Shown here: piece after piece, positions 17,467 through 26,039 of the stretch
How positions within the stretch are numbered: the stretch's first letter is position 1
Layout: each line of letters starts with the position of its first letter
From: Natroniella sp046097105
Lineage (GTDB): Bacteria > Bacillota > Halanaerobiia > Halobacteroidales > Halobacteroidaceae
Direction: 5' to 3'
Assembly: GCF_046097105.1 (NCBI RefSeq)
Contig: NZ_CP175562.1
Location: forward strand, 558,001-622,000
Length of the DNA: 64,000 nt
Translations under genes and position numbers: made by a program
Notes under the pieces: model-generated
Told to the model about the DNA's origin: nothing
Database searches by the model: none
Seen by the model: the letters and a program-made list of their open reading frames with translations, nothing else

Positions 17467-17613
17467 GATTGACCTCCTTCTAAAGGTATAATACCTAGTT
17501 TGTTTGGATGTTATTCATTCAGTTAGATTAAGTTTTAGTCTAACCTTAATTGGTATATTTTTTGATAATAAATTCCATACTAGTTAATACTAGATGTTAG
17601 AGGAGGTAATTGT

Positions 17614-18855
17614 ATGGAAGACTTAGCTAAGACTACAAGGGGTAATTATGAAGAGTATGTTAACTCTGGATTGACTAGACTACTTAAGTTTATGGGGTTA
17701 GATAAAGTTGAATGGGAAGCAGAAGCTTTAACTGTTAAGGATATAAATGGAGATGAATATCTGGACTGCTTAGGTGGTTATGGAACTTTTATTTTAGGCC
17801 ATAAACCACCCAAGGTTGTTGAGGCCGTTAAGGAGCAGTTGGATTTAATGCCACTTTCTTCTAAAATATTGCTTAATCAACCCTTAGCCCAGTTAGCTGA
17901 AGAGTTGGCCCGAATTACTCCTGGAGATTTAAAATATTCTTTTATCTGTAATAGTGGAACAGAAGCAGTGGAGGGTGCTTTGAAGTTGGCTAGATTGGTA
18001 ACTGGAAGATCAAAAATAATTACTACTGAAAATTCATTTCATGGAAAATCGTATGGAGCATTAAGTGTTACTGGAAGGGAAGTTTTTAGGAAACCGTTTG
18101 AGCCATTATTATCTGAGGTTGAATTTGTTCCTTTTGGAGATATTAATAGTTTAGAAGAGGAGATTGATTATGAGACAGCAGCAGTAATTATTGAACCGAT
18201 TCAAGGAGAAGGTGGGATTATTCTACCCCCTGAAGATTACTTGCCCCAAGTAAGAGAGCTATGTGATAAGTATGAAACATTATTGATTTTAGATGAAATT
18301 CAGACTGGGTTAGGAAGGACAGGGGAGATGTTTGCCTGTCAACATTATGAAGTTACCCCTGATATTTTAACTCTTGCTAAAGCGTTAGGTGGTGGGGTAA
18401 TGCCGGTAGGAGCTGTTATTGCTAGTGCTGAGTTATGGGAGGTTTTTAATCAGAACCCTTTTTTACATACATCTACTTTTGGAGGGAATCAATTAGCTTG
18501 TAGAGCAGCTTTAGCTACATTAAAGGAGATACAGAATAGAAATCTAGTCAGCTCTACTCAAAAACTAGGGGATTATTTATTAGATAATCTAAAGGAGCTA
18601 GCAATAAAGTATTCTAGTGTTATACAAGAAGTAAGAGGGAAAGGGTTAATGGTTGGAGTTGAATTTAAAGATGAATCATATGGTGGAGTATTGATTTCTG
18701 AGTTGGTTAAAGAAGGGGTTTTAGCAGCTTATACTTTAAACCAGCAAAGAGTAGTTCGGTTAGAGCCACCTTTGATTGTAACAAAAAGACAGCTAGATTC
18801 AGTATTAAGAAAGTTTGATAAAGCTTTAAGTAAAGTAATTGAGTTAGCCAGTTAA
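17614..18855 (+). CDS. Class III PLP aminotransferase (putrescine/ornithine/taurine-type)
   Basis: 413 residues with the class III hallmarks: YLDCLGGYGTFILGHKPP, the cofactor phosphate motif CNSGTEAVEGALKLAR, ENSFHGKSYGALSVTG, IIEPIQGEGGI, LILDEIQTGLGRTGEMFA, and the PLP lysine in LTLAKALGGGVMPVGA. It resembles YgjG/PatA-like and acetylornithine transaminases. The gene is divergent from the TPP enzyme across about 147 bp and is followed 15 bp later by an SRPBCC gene. The amine donor cannot be set from sequence; no arginine-biosynthesis genes are near. Confidence 0.85.
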   Translation: MEDLAKTTRGNYEEYVNSGLTRLLKFMGLDKVEWEAEALTVKDINGDEYLDCLGGYGTFILGHKPPKVVEAVKEQLDLMPLSSKILLNQPLAQLAEELARITPGDLKYSFICNSGTEAVEGALKLARLVTGRSKIITTENSFHGKSYGALSVTGREVFRKPFEPLLSEVEFVPFGDINSLEEEIDYETAAVIIEPIQGEGGIILPPEDYLPQVRELCDKYETLLILDEIQTGLGRTGEMFACQHYEVTPDILTLAKALGGGVMPVGAVIASAELWEVFNQNPFLHTSTFGGNQLACRAALATLKEIQNRNLVSSTQKLGDYLLDNLKELAIKYSSVIQEVRGKGLMVGVEFKDESYGGVLISELVKEGVLAAYTLNQQRVVRLEPPLIVTKRQLDSVLRKFDKALSKVIELAS

Positions 18856-18870
18856 AGAAAGGAGAAGGTT

Positions 18871-19323
18871 ATGCCACAAGTAGAAGAGAGCATATTTATT
18901 CAAGGGGATATTGAACAAGCTTATCAGTTAGCTAAGGATATGGAGTCATACCCAGAATTTATGCCTAATGTGATTAATATTAATGTTGTAAAGCAATGTG
19001 AAAATGAGACTATTACTAGTTGGGTTACTGAGATTGATGGAAAAAGAATCTGTTGGAAGGAACGGGATATCTTTAACGATGCGGAATATGAGATAATTTA
19101 TCAGCAATTGAGTGGTGATCTTAAGGAGTTTAATGGAAAGTGGAAATTAGAGTCTTCTTCTCAAGGGGTCAAAATCAGTTTGACAGTTAATTTTGAATTT
19201 GGAATTCCGATGTTATCATCTTTGCTTAATCCGCTTTTAAAGAAAAAGGTTGCTAGTAATAGCCAAAGTATGTTGAGAGCAATTAAGGAACAAATTGAGA
19301 GTGAAAGTAGACAATGTTCTTGA
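18871..19323 (+). CDS. SRPBCC/COQ10-RatA-like ligand-binding protein
   Basis: 150 residues with the START-like opening VEESIFIQGDIEQAYQLA then KDMESYPEFMPNVI, a helix-grip fold pattern of alternating strands, and a long C-terminal helix. Relatives include RatA-type toxins, COQ10 and polyketide cyclases, which hold hydrophobic ligands. It lies 15 bp behind the aminotransferase in the same operon with ribosome site AAAGGAGAAGG. Whether it carries a product of this pathway is open. Confidence 0.75.
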   Translation: MPQVEESIFIQGDIEQAYQLAKDMESYPEFMPNVININVVKQCENETITSWVTEIDGKRICWKERDIFNDAEYEIIYQQLSGDLKEFNGKWKLESSSQGVKISLTVNFEFGIPMLSSLLNPLLKKKVASNSQSMLRAIKEQIESESRQCS

Positions 19324-19392
19324 TTTAAAGGAGTTAGGTAAATAGGAAGAAGAGTCTTTAGCAAGGATATGTAAAAGTTAATTACAATATTA

Positions 19393-19635
19393 TGGCACAA
19401 AAGTGCCACATAGCTGTCAGCGGTCAGCAAATGGTCTTTGTTACGAAGAGTCTTGATTTTTAGACTCGTAGGGTCAGCTATCAGTTAAGATCATTTAAAA
19501 TCAATAAAAATTAAAACATCTAGAAACCATTATATTTCCTGGGGTGAGATGGTTTTACTTGTTGGGGTTTAATAGGTTTTGATTGGGCTGACGACTCATG
19601 GCTGATAGCTGACGGCTGTGTCACGAAGTGACACA
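19393..19635. repeat. MITE-like palindromic element
   Basis: About 243 bp in an otherwise gene-free 559-bp gap. Its ends are small hairpins (TGGCAC-AAAA-GTGCCA at 19393-19408; GTGTCAC-GAA-GTGACAC at 19618-19634). Inside these, arms 19411-19428 (TAGCTGTCAGCGGTCAGC) and 19601-19618 (GCTGATAGCTGACGGCTG) are complementary at about 14 of 18 positions. A further internal palindrome (CGAAGAGTCT/AGACTCGT) lies at about 19445-19470. There is no ORF. GC content at the ends is above background. It looks like a non-autonomous element or REP-type repeat. Confidence 0.65.
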
Positions 19636-19882
19636 TTATATCAATTATGTTAAATTTAGAATTAGGTATATCTATCAGATTATAATAAAATATTGCTTTT
19701 AGAGAATTAGACCTAAGTAATAATAGTTAGAAATTAATTTGTATTTATGTTACAATTACTTAATGTGATCTACTTTCTAGCATTAACAACTCTAAAGTAA
19801 TTACTTATATCCATAGGGTTTATAATTTAGTTTTAAATTTCTAATTAGTAAGTTTAAAAATATTAGAATCGGAGGATAGATT

Positions 19883-21634
19883 ATGAAATTAGAAAAAATT
19901 AGTCATGGAATGAATGAAGAACTCTCTAATTGGTTTGAAGCTATAGTTGATTCTGCATATAATGGGATTATTGCGATTGATAGTAGTCAGGAGATAATAT
20001 TTTTTAATTCTGCTAGCGAAAGAATATTGGGGATTAAGAAAAAAGAGGCTTTAGGTCAAGATGTTATGAAGGTTATTCCGGAGACTGGCTTAGTAAATGT
20101 TTTACAGACAGGAGTTAAGGAGGCAGGTCAGCAGTTAAGGGTGGGTGATAGGAAGGTTTACTCTAATCGGACTCCTATTGTTTATGAGGGGGAGATTGTA
20201 GGAGCAATTGCTATTTTTCAGGATATTACTGAGATAACTGAAACAAGGCGAAAATTAGAAAAGACGGAAAATGATCTTGAGGTTTTAGAGACAATTTTAG
20301 ATAGTGCTTATGAAGGAATTATTATTGTTGATCAAAATGGGTATATAACTAAATTCAATAAAGCATATCAAGATTTTTTGGGGCTGAAGGAAGAGGAAGT
20401 TTTGGGAGAACATGTTACAGATATTATTGAAAATACTAGAATGCACATAGCAGTTAAGACGGGAGAAGCTGAACAGGGCCATGTGCAAAGAATTCAGGGG
20501 CATGATATGATAGCGAGTAGGATTCCTATCAAAAAGGATGGCAAAGTAATTGGAGCAGTAGGGAAGGTTTTATTTCAAGATATCAAAGAGTTGGAATCAT
20601 TGGCCCAAAGGACAGGGAGTTTAAAGGATAGATTTAATTATTATAAAAAAGAAATTAAAAGGATGCAAGAGGCTAAGTATTCTTTTGATAATATAATTAG
20701 TCAAAATAAGCAGATGAAATATTTAAAGAAGATAGCTATGAAAGCAGCTGAGAGTAGTTCAACAGTTTTAGTTCAAGGTGAAAGTGGTACAGGAAAAGAG
20801 CTTTTTGCTCATGCGATTCATAAGGCTAGTTATCGTAAGTATGGTGCATTTATAAGGGTGAACTGTGCTGCTATTCCAGAGTCATTATTAGAAGCGGAAC
20901 TATTTGGTTATGAAAAAGGTGCTTTTACTGGGGCTAAAAAAGAAGGAAAACCTGGAAAGTTTGAGCTTGCTAATGGAGGAACTATCTTTTTAGATGAAAT
21001 AGGAACTATGCCAACAGAGATGCAGGCTAAATTATTACGGGTATTACAGGAGTGGGAGATTGAACGAATAGGTGGAACAACAAGAATTGATTTAGATGTT
21101 AGGGTTATAGCAGCTACTAACGAGAAATTAGAAGAAGAAGTAAAAAGAGGTAACTTTAGGCAGGATTTGTATTATCGCTTGAATGTAATTAGATTACAGA
21201 TACCTCCTTTGCGAGATAGATTAGATGATATACCTATTTTGGCTAATGCTATTTTAAAAGAGTTAGTTAAAGAGTTACAACTTGGTCCTAAAGAATTGGC
21301 TCCACAAACGATTAATAGTTTGAGCAACTATGATTGGCCCGGCAATGTTAGAGAATTACATAACTTTATTGAACGGGCAATTAATATTTCTTCTGGGAGG
21401 AGAATTTTACCTGAACATTTACCAGATGTAATTCAGCCTAGCAATAAATCAACCAAAGAAAGTGATAATTGGAATTTGAAACAGGTGGTTGCTGTAGCTG
21501 AAACACGAGCAATTAAGCAAGCTCTAAAACAGACTGATGGTAATCGAACAGCAGCAGCTGAGCTATTAGGTATTCATCGAACTTCTTTATATCAGAAAAT
21601 AGATCGTTATCAAATAGATATATCTAGATTCTAA
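19883..21634 (+). CDS. Sigma-54-dependent transcriptional activator, PAS-PAS-AAA+-Fis
   Basis: 583 residues: PAS1 (about 15-115), PAS2 (about 130-230), a linker coiled coil, AAA+ domain with Walker A GESGTGKE, the sigma-54 contact loop GAFTGA, Walker B GGTIFLDEIG, arginine-finger region, and a Fis-type HTH (about 545-583, DGNRTAAAELLGIHRTSLYQ). There is no receiver domain, so it senses directly through PAS, as BkdR or AcoR-like activators do. It stands immediately upstream of acyl-CoA genes whose promoters carry -24/-12 elements and shared dyads, so it is their likely activator. Confidence 0.95.
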   Translation: MKLEKISHGMNEELSNWFEAIVDSAYNGIIAIDSSQEIIFFNSASERILGIKKKEALGQDVMKVIPETGLVNVLQTGVKEAGQQLRVGDRKVYSNRTPIVYEGEIVGAIAIFQDITEITETRRKLEKTENDLEVLETILDSAYEGIIIVDQNGYITKFNKAYQDFLGLKEEEVLGEHVTDIIENTRMHIAVKTGEAEQGHVQRIQGHDMIASRIPIKKDGKVIGAVGKVLFQDIKELESLAQRTGSLKDRFNYYKKEIKRMQEAKYSFDNIISQNKQMKYLKKIAMKAAESSSTVLVQGESGTGKELFAHAIHKASYRKYGAFIRVNCAAIPESLLEAELFGYEKGAFTGAKKEGKPGKFELANGGTIFLDEIGTMPTEMQAKLLRVLQEWEIERIGGTTRIDLDVRVIAATNEKLEEEVKRGNFRQDLYYRLNVIRLQIPPLRDRLDDIPILANAILKELVKELQLGPKELAPQTINSLSNYDWPGNVRELHNFIERAINISSGRRILPEHLPDVIQPSNKSTKESDNWNLKQVVAVAETRAIKQALKQTDGNRTAAAELLGIHRTSLYQKIDRYQIDISRF

Positions 21635-21637
21635 ATA

Positions 21638-21655
21638 TGTCTATTTTTTAATACA
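21638..21655. promoter_or_regulatory. Variant activator dyad (TGTCT-N8-ATACA)
   Basis: An 18-bp site a few bases after the sigma-54 activator stop codon. It differs at one conserved base from the TGTAT-N8-ATACA dyad found before the regulon promoters. It may be a distal enhancer for the PhaJ-like promoter. Confidence 0.4.
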
Positions 21656-21761
21656 TAGCATTATAGTGTTGATTTAAACATACACTAACTTATAAATCCT
21701 TTCTTCGTCAGGGGTTCAGAAGGTATGTGTGTGGTTTTATGAAGGGTGGAAAAGGAACTAG

Positions 21762-21779
21762 TGTATATTGACCCATACA
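21762..21779. promoter_or_regulatory. Activator dyad upstream of the PhaJ-like operon
   Basis: TGTAT-ATTGACCC-ATACA exactly matches the dyad shared with the regions before CoA-transferase copies 2 and 3. It lies about 107 bp upstream of the -24 element, a typical enhancer distance for sigma-54 activators. Confidence 0.65.
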
Positions 21780-21883
21780 AAATAAATAAAAAGGGGGGCT
21801 AGCTGGGGGATAAGTTTAAAAAATAACAATCCAGAATCCTATTATAGCAGGGGTTTAGAAAAAAACGAAGGATTTATCTGTTT

Positions 21884-21900
21884 TTGGAACAGGAATTGCA
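21884..21900 (+). promoter_or_regulatory. Sigma-54 promoter of the PhaJ/acyl-CoA dehydrogenase/Etf operon
   Basis: TTGGAACAGGAATTGCA: GG at 21886-21887 and GC at 21898-21899 have the exact -24/-12 spacing. The -24 half (GGAAC rather than GGCAC) is slightly off consensus. A hairpin GTGAAAG-TTATAC-CTTTCAC at 21912-21931 would lie at the very 5' end of the transcript. Confidence 0.65.
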
Positions 21901-22008
21901 TAATTAAATAGGTGAAAGTTATACCTTTCACATTAATCTTTTGGAGGTGTTCTTATAAGGTAGTAGATAATACATTAATTGAAGTTATTAGATAAAGGGG
22001 GAGTAAAG

Positions 22009-22428
22009 ATGATAGGAAAGAGTATTGGTGAAATATCAATTGGAGAAAAAGCTTCTTTTACTAAAACAATTACTGAATCAGATGTCTATAACTTTGCTGG
22101 AGTTACAGGAGATTTAAATCCAGCTCATGTTAATGAGGAGTATGCCAAAAAGACAGTCTTTAAGAAGAGAATAGCTCATGGAATGTTGGTTTCAGGGTTG
22201 ATTTCTACAGTTTTAGCAATAAAATTACCTGGGCCAGGGACTATTTATTTAAATCAAAATTTAAGTTTTAAAGCACCTGTTTATTTTGGTGATACGATTA
22301 CTGCTGAGGTTGAAGTGATCGAAAAGGATGAAGATAAGAATCGCTTAAAATTAAAAACAATCTGTAAGAATCAAGAAGGTAAAGTTGTAGTTGACGGTGA
22401 AGCTTTAGTTCTTCCTCCTAAAGCATAA
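22009..22428 (+). CDS. MaoC-like (R)-specific enoyl-CoA hydratase (PhaJ-type)
   Basis: ATG 22009 is preferred over TTG 21979 because GGGGGAG precedes it at proper distance; 139 residues, a single hot-dog domain as in PhaJ. The hydratase-2 motif with catalytic Asp and His is visible in GVTGDLNPAHVNEEYA. It interconverts crotonyl-CoA and (R)-3-hydroxybutyryl-CoA. It is first in an operon with acyl-CoA dehydrogenase and EtfBA and is driven by a sigma-54 promoter. A phosphate acyltransferase-associated MaoC of other specificity is a less likely option. Confidence 0.85.
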   Translation: MIGKSIGEISIGEKASFTKTITESDVYNFAGVTGDLNPAHVNEEYAKKTVFKKRIAHGMLVSGLISTVLAIKLPGPGTIYLNQNLSFKAPVYFGDTITAEVEVIEKDEDKNRLKLKTICKNQEGKVVVDGEALVLPPKA

Positions 22429-22476
22429 ACCTTTGTCAACTAATAATAAAGATAAATTATTCAAGGGGGTATAGTA

Positions 22477-23628
22477 ATGAAATTTAATTTGTCAGATGAA
22501 CAGAAGATGATTAGAAAAGTTTTGCGTGATTTTGCTAAAAAAGAGATAGACCCAATTGCAGCTGAAATTGATGAAACTTGTGAATTTCCGCTAGAGAATG
22601 TAAAAAAGATGGCTGAGGCTGATATTTTAGGGTTACCATTTCCTAAAGAATATGGAGGAGCAGGAGCAGATACATTAAGTTATGCAATGGCAGTAGAAGA
22701 GTTTTCTTATGCTTGTTCTACACATGGTGTAATTTTATCGGCTCACGTATCGTTAGGCGCTCATCCAATTTATCAGTATGGAACTGAAGAGCAGAAGGAA
22801 AAATATTTAGTTCCATTAGCTAAAGGTGAGAAGTTAGGGGCTTTCGGTTTAACAGAGCCAAATGCAGGAACAGATGCTTCTGCACAACAGACAACTGCAG
22901 AGCTTGTTGAAGAAGATGGAGAAGAGTATTATATATTGAATGGAACAAAGATCTTTATCACAAATGCAGGTGAAGCAGACACTTTTATTATCTTTGCAAT
23001 GACTGATAAGAGTAAGGGAACTAGAGGAATTAGTGCCTTTATTGTAGAGATGGAGAGAGAAGGATTTACATTAGGTAAGAAGGAAGATAAGTTAGGAATC
23101 AATGCTTCAGATACAAGAGAATTAATCTTTAAAGATTGTAAAATTCCTAAGGAAAACTTGTTAGGAAAAGAAGGTGAAGGATTTAAGATTGCAATGAAGA
23201 CTCTTGATGGTGGACGTATTGGAATTGCAGCACAAGCATTAGGAATTGCTCAAAGAGCGCTTGATGAAGCAGTGAAGTATGCAAAAGAGAGAGAGCAGTT
23301 CGGTCGTCCAATTGGTAAGTTCCAAGCTATTCAGTGGAAGATTGCTGAAATGGCAACTAAAGTGGAAGCTGCTAGGTTATTGGTGTATAAAGCAGCAAAA
23401 ACTAAAGATGAAAATAAGGATTACTCTAAAGAAGCAGCAATGGCAAAATATTTTGCTTCAGATGCAGCGATGGAAGTAGCAAGAGAAGCTATTCAAGTAT
23501 TAGGTGGTTATGGATATATGAGTGAATATCCAGTAGAAAGATTATTAAGAGATGCTAAGATTACTGAAATTTATGAAGGAACAACAGAAGTACAGAAGAT
23601 GGTTATTGCCGGTTCATTATTATCATAA
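22477..23628 (+). CDS. bcd: Short-chain acyl-CoA dehydrogenase (butyryl-CoA dehydrogenase type)
   Basis: 383 residues, normal length. N-terminal helical domain, FAD-binding beta domain with GAFGLTEPNAGTDAS, and C-terminal domain with the catalytic Glu in ITEIYEGTTEVQK near residue 367 and QVLGGYGYMSEYPVERL. It reduces crotonyl-CoA to butyryl-CoA or runs in reverse, using the EtfBA encoded 28 bp later. The position after the PhaJ-like gene and before etfBA marks a Bcd-EtfAB complex. A related enoyl-CoA reductase such as the caffeyl-CoA reductase CarC is a possible alternative because of the ferredoxin-EtfA fusion. Confidence 0.92.
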   Translation: MKFNLSDEQKMIRKVLRDFAKKEIDPIAAEIDETCEFPLENVKKMAEADILGLPFPKEYGGAGADTLSYAMAVEEFSYACSTHGVILSAHVSLGAHPIYQYGTEEQKEKYLVPLAKGEKLGAFGLTEPNAGTDASAQQTTAELVEEDGEEYYILNGTKIFITNAGEADTFIIFAMTDKSKGTRGISAFIVEMEREGFTLGKKEDKLGINASDTRELIFKDCKIPKENLLGKEGEGFKIAMKTLDGGRIGIAAQALGIAQRALDEAVKYAKEREQFGRPIGKFQAIQWKIAEMATKVEAARLLVYKAAKTKDENKDYSKEAAMAKYFASDAAMEVAREAIQVLGGYGYMSEYPVERLLRDAKITEIYEGTTEVQKMVIAGSLLS

Positions 23629-23656
23629 ATAATATTAAAATTAAGGAGGTAAAAAA

Positions 23657-24442
23657 ATGAATATTATTGCATGTATAAAGCAAGTACCTGATACAAATGA
23701 AGTTAAGATAGATCCTGAAAAAGGAACGTTGATTAGAGAGGGAGTGCCAAGTATTATAAACCCTGAAGATAAACATGCTTTAGAGGAAGCGGTTCGTCTT
23801 AAGGAAAAAGAAGGAGGAACGGTAACGGTAGTTACAATGGGACCTCCTCAGGCGAAAGTTGCTTTAAATGAAGCTTTAGCTATGGGGGCAGATGAAGCAG
23901 TGTTAGTTAGTGATAGAGCATTTGCAGGTTCTGATACATTAGCAACTTCTTATGTTTTATCTAAAGCAATTGAAAAGTTAGGGGAATATGATGTTATTTT
24001 CTGTGGGCGTCAAGCTATTGATGGAGATACAGCACAGGTAGGACCTCAGATTGCAGACAAGCTTAGTATTCCACAGGTGAGCTATGTAACAAAGTTTGAT
24101 TTAGATGGAAAAGAAGTTGAAGCTAAAAGAAAGTTAGAAGATGGCTATAGTATAGTAGAGACTGAATTACCAGTGTTATTAACTGTATTAGATGGATTAA
24201 ATGAGCCAAGGTATGCGAAAATGGGTGGAATAGTAGATGCATATCGTAATCAAGAAGTTAAAGTATTAACAGCAGATGATCTGGATGTAGATGAATCTAA
24301 ATTAGGACTAGATGGTTCTCCAACAAAGGTATATGATACGTTTGTACCAACTTATGAAGCTAAAGGAGAAATCTTAGAGGGAACGTCAGAAGAGAAAGTT
24401 GCATCTTTAATAGGAAAACTAAAAGGGGAAAAATTGGTTTAA
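23657..24442 (+). CDS. etfB: Electron transfer flavoprotein beta subunit
   Basis: 261 residues, typical EtfB. It begins MNIIACIKQVPDTNEVK and has VTMGPPQAKVALNEALAMGADEAVL and the CGRQAIDGDTAQVGPQIAD motif characteristic of Etf beta proteins. In bifurcating Etf complexes beta holds the bifurcating FAD and the NAD site. The gene lies between the dehydrogenase and etfA with short gaps and a GGAGGT ribosome site. Confidence 0.95.
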   Translation: MNIIACIKQVPDTNEVKIDPEKGTLIREGVPSIINPEDKHALEEAVRLKEKEGGTVTVVTMGPPQAKVALNEALAMGADEAVLVSDRAFAGSDTLATSYVLSKAIEKLGEYDVIFCGRQAIDGDTAQVGPQIADKLSIPQVSYVTKFDLDGKEVEAKRKLEDGYSIVETELPVLLTVLDGLNEPRYAKMGGIVDAYRNQEVKVLTADDLDVDESKLGLDGSPTKVYDTFVPTYEAKGEILEGTSEEKVASLIGKLKGEKLV

Positions 24443-24479
24443 ATAAAAGTTGATTTGATTATTGAGGGAGGTAAAGATA

Positions 24480-25730
24480 ATGTTAAAAATTATAGCTGAA
24501 GAATGTATAGGCTGTGGTGTATGTGTAGAAAAGTGTCCTTTTGATGCATTAGTTATGGAAGATGACATTGCAGTTGTTGATCAAGATAAATGTACTTTAT
24601 GTGGAATTTGTGTAGATGCTTGTCCAGTAGATGTAATTGAAATTGAAGGTGGTTCAGATAATAAGCCAGCAATGGACCTTTCAGAATATAGTGGGGTTTG
24701 GGTGCTAGCAGAACAGAGAGCAAATGAGTTGTTAGATGTATCTTTAGAGTTAGTTAGTGAAGGTAGAAAGCTAGCTGATGATTTAGATGTATCTTTATCG
24801 GCTGTATTATTAGGGTCTGATGTAAAAGATGAAGCAAAAGAGCTAATAGCTTATGGAGCAGACCATGTTTATATAGTAGAAGATGAAGAATTAAAAGATT
24901 ATAGAACAAATGCTTATACTCACGTAATTGAAGAGTTGATTGAAGAGTATAAACCAGAGATTGTATTGTTAGGAGCGACACACAATGGACGTGATTTAGG
25001 GCCTCGTATATCTTCAAGAGTAAATACTGGTTTAACTGCAGATTGTACTCAGTTGGCTATTGATGATGAAAAAGGTATTTTATTACAGACTCGTCCAGCT
25101 TTTGGTGGTAACTTAATGGCTACTATTATTTGTCCAGATCATAGACCTCAAATGTCTACAGTAAGACCGGGAGTAATGGTAAAAGAGGAGCCAGATTATG
25201 ATAGAGCTGGTGAAGTAACTGTATTAGAAGCAGATTTAGGCGATGAAATTGATACAGAAGTTAAGAATAAAATTGTTAATATAGGATCACACTTGCATGA
25301 TGCTGATATTTTAACTAAGATTAAAGAGATAGTAAAAGAAGCAAAAGCTAGTGTTGATTTAGAAAGTGCAGAGATTATTGTAGCAGGTGGTAGAGGTGTA
25401 GGAGAACCAGAAGGGTTTGAAGTAGTAGAAGGTTTAGCAGAAGAGTTAGGAGCAGAAGTAGGAGCTTCTCGTGCAGTAGTAGATGAGGGCTGGATTGGTA
25501 AGGAACACCAGGTAGGACAAACTGGTAAGACAGTTGGCCCGAAAGTATATATTGCTTGTGGAATTTCAGGAGCTATTCAGCATAGAGCAGGTATGCAAGG
25601 ATCTGACTATGTAATTGCAATCAATACAGATGCTGAAGCGCCAATTTTTGATGTTTGTGATTATGGAATTGTTGGGGATTTACATGAAATTCTTCCATTA
25701 TTAGCTGATGCTATTAAAGAATTAAATTAA
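24480..25730 (+). CDS. etfA: Electron transfer flavoprotein alpha subunit with N-terminal 2[4Fe-4S] ferredoxin domain
   Basis: ATG 24480 is used because GGGAGG lies just before it; 416 residues against about 330 for simple EtfA. The extra N-terminal 60 residues hold two complete clusters, CIGCGVCVEKC and CTLCGICVDAC. The alpha body follows with GADHVYIVEDEE and the C-terminal FAD motif VGQTGKTVGPKVYIACGISG then IQHRAG. The same fusion is known in the caffeyl-CoA reductase CarE, an electron-bifurcating complex that reduces ferredoxin. This suggests Bcd-Etf here couples crotonyl-CoA and ferredoxin reduction. Confidence 0.95.
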   Translation: MLKIIAEECIGCGVCVEKCPFDALVMEDDIAVVDQDKCTLCGICVDACPVDVIEIEGGSDNKPAMDLSEYSGVWVLAEQRANELLDVSLELVSEGRKLADDLDVSLSAVLLGSDVKDEAKELIAYGADHVYIVEDEELKDYRTNAYTHVIEELIEEYKPEIVLLGATHNGRDLGPRISSRVNTGLTADCTQLAIDDEKGILLQTRPAFGGNLMATIICPDHRPQMSTVRPGVMVKEEPDYDRAGEVTVLEADLGDEIDTEVKNKIVNIGSHLHDADILTKIKEIVKEAKASVDLESAEIIVAGGRGVGEPEGFEVVEGLAEELGAEVGASRAVVDEGWIGKEHQVGQTGKTVGPKVYIACGISGAIQHRAGMQGSDYVIAINTDAEAPIFDVCDYGIVGDLHEILPLLADAIKELN

Positions 25731-25742
25731 ATATTTGAAATT

Positions 25743-25778
25743 AAACAGGGTAGAAAATTAAATTTTCTACCCTGTTTT
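25743..25778 (+). terminator. Strong terminator after etfA
   Basis: Stem AAACAGGGTAGAAAATT / AATTTTCTACCCTGTTT with almost no loop and flanking A and T runs. It closes the PhaJ-bcd-etfBA operon. Confidence 0.93.
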
Positions 25779-26039
25779 GATTAAAAATTCTATTTAAGTA
25801 ATGAAATAGGAAGGTTATGTAAAGTATAGAATGGTATATTAAATAACTGTTTAAATATCTCAAATAAGGTTATTAAATATAATTTGTTTTTAATGAGATG
25901 AAAGTTTTATGCTGAAGTTGTAATATATTTGGTGTGGATGAGTTTATTAGCAAAATAATAAAATTATAAAACTATAAGTTGTTGATTTATCAGATCAAGA
26001 AGGTGATGTTCTAATAATTAAAGAAGGGAGCTAGATAAT
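25779..26039. other. Region before CoA-transferase copy 1 lacking the sigma-54 signals
   Basis: AT-rich and gene-free. I find neither the -24/-12 element nor the TGTAT-N8-ATACA dyad found before copies 2 and 3. The only near hit (TTTGGTGTGG at about 25930) has no -12 GC. Copy 1 therefore seems to be controlled differently. Confidence 0.45.

Noticed and set aside
19740..19760. Possible activator dyad before the sigma-54 activator gene
   Set aside because: TGTAT-N5-TTACA has the wrong spacing, so autoregulation through the dyad is not supported.
24754..25017. Leu/His-rich ORF antisense to etfA
   Set aside because: Composition is a translation artefact of the AT-rich strand; no ribosome site.
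25925..25945. Possible sigma-54 promoter before CoA-transferase copy 1
   Set aside because: TTTGGTGTGG has a GG but no GC at the -12 distance, and no activator dyad lies nearby.
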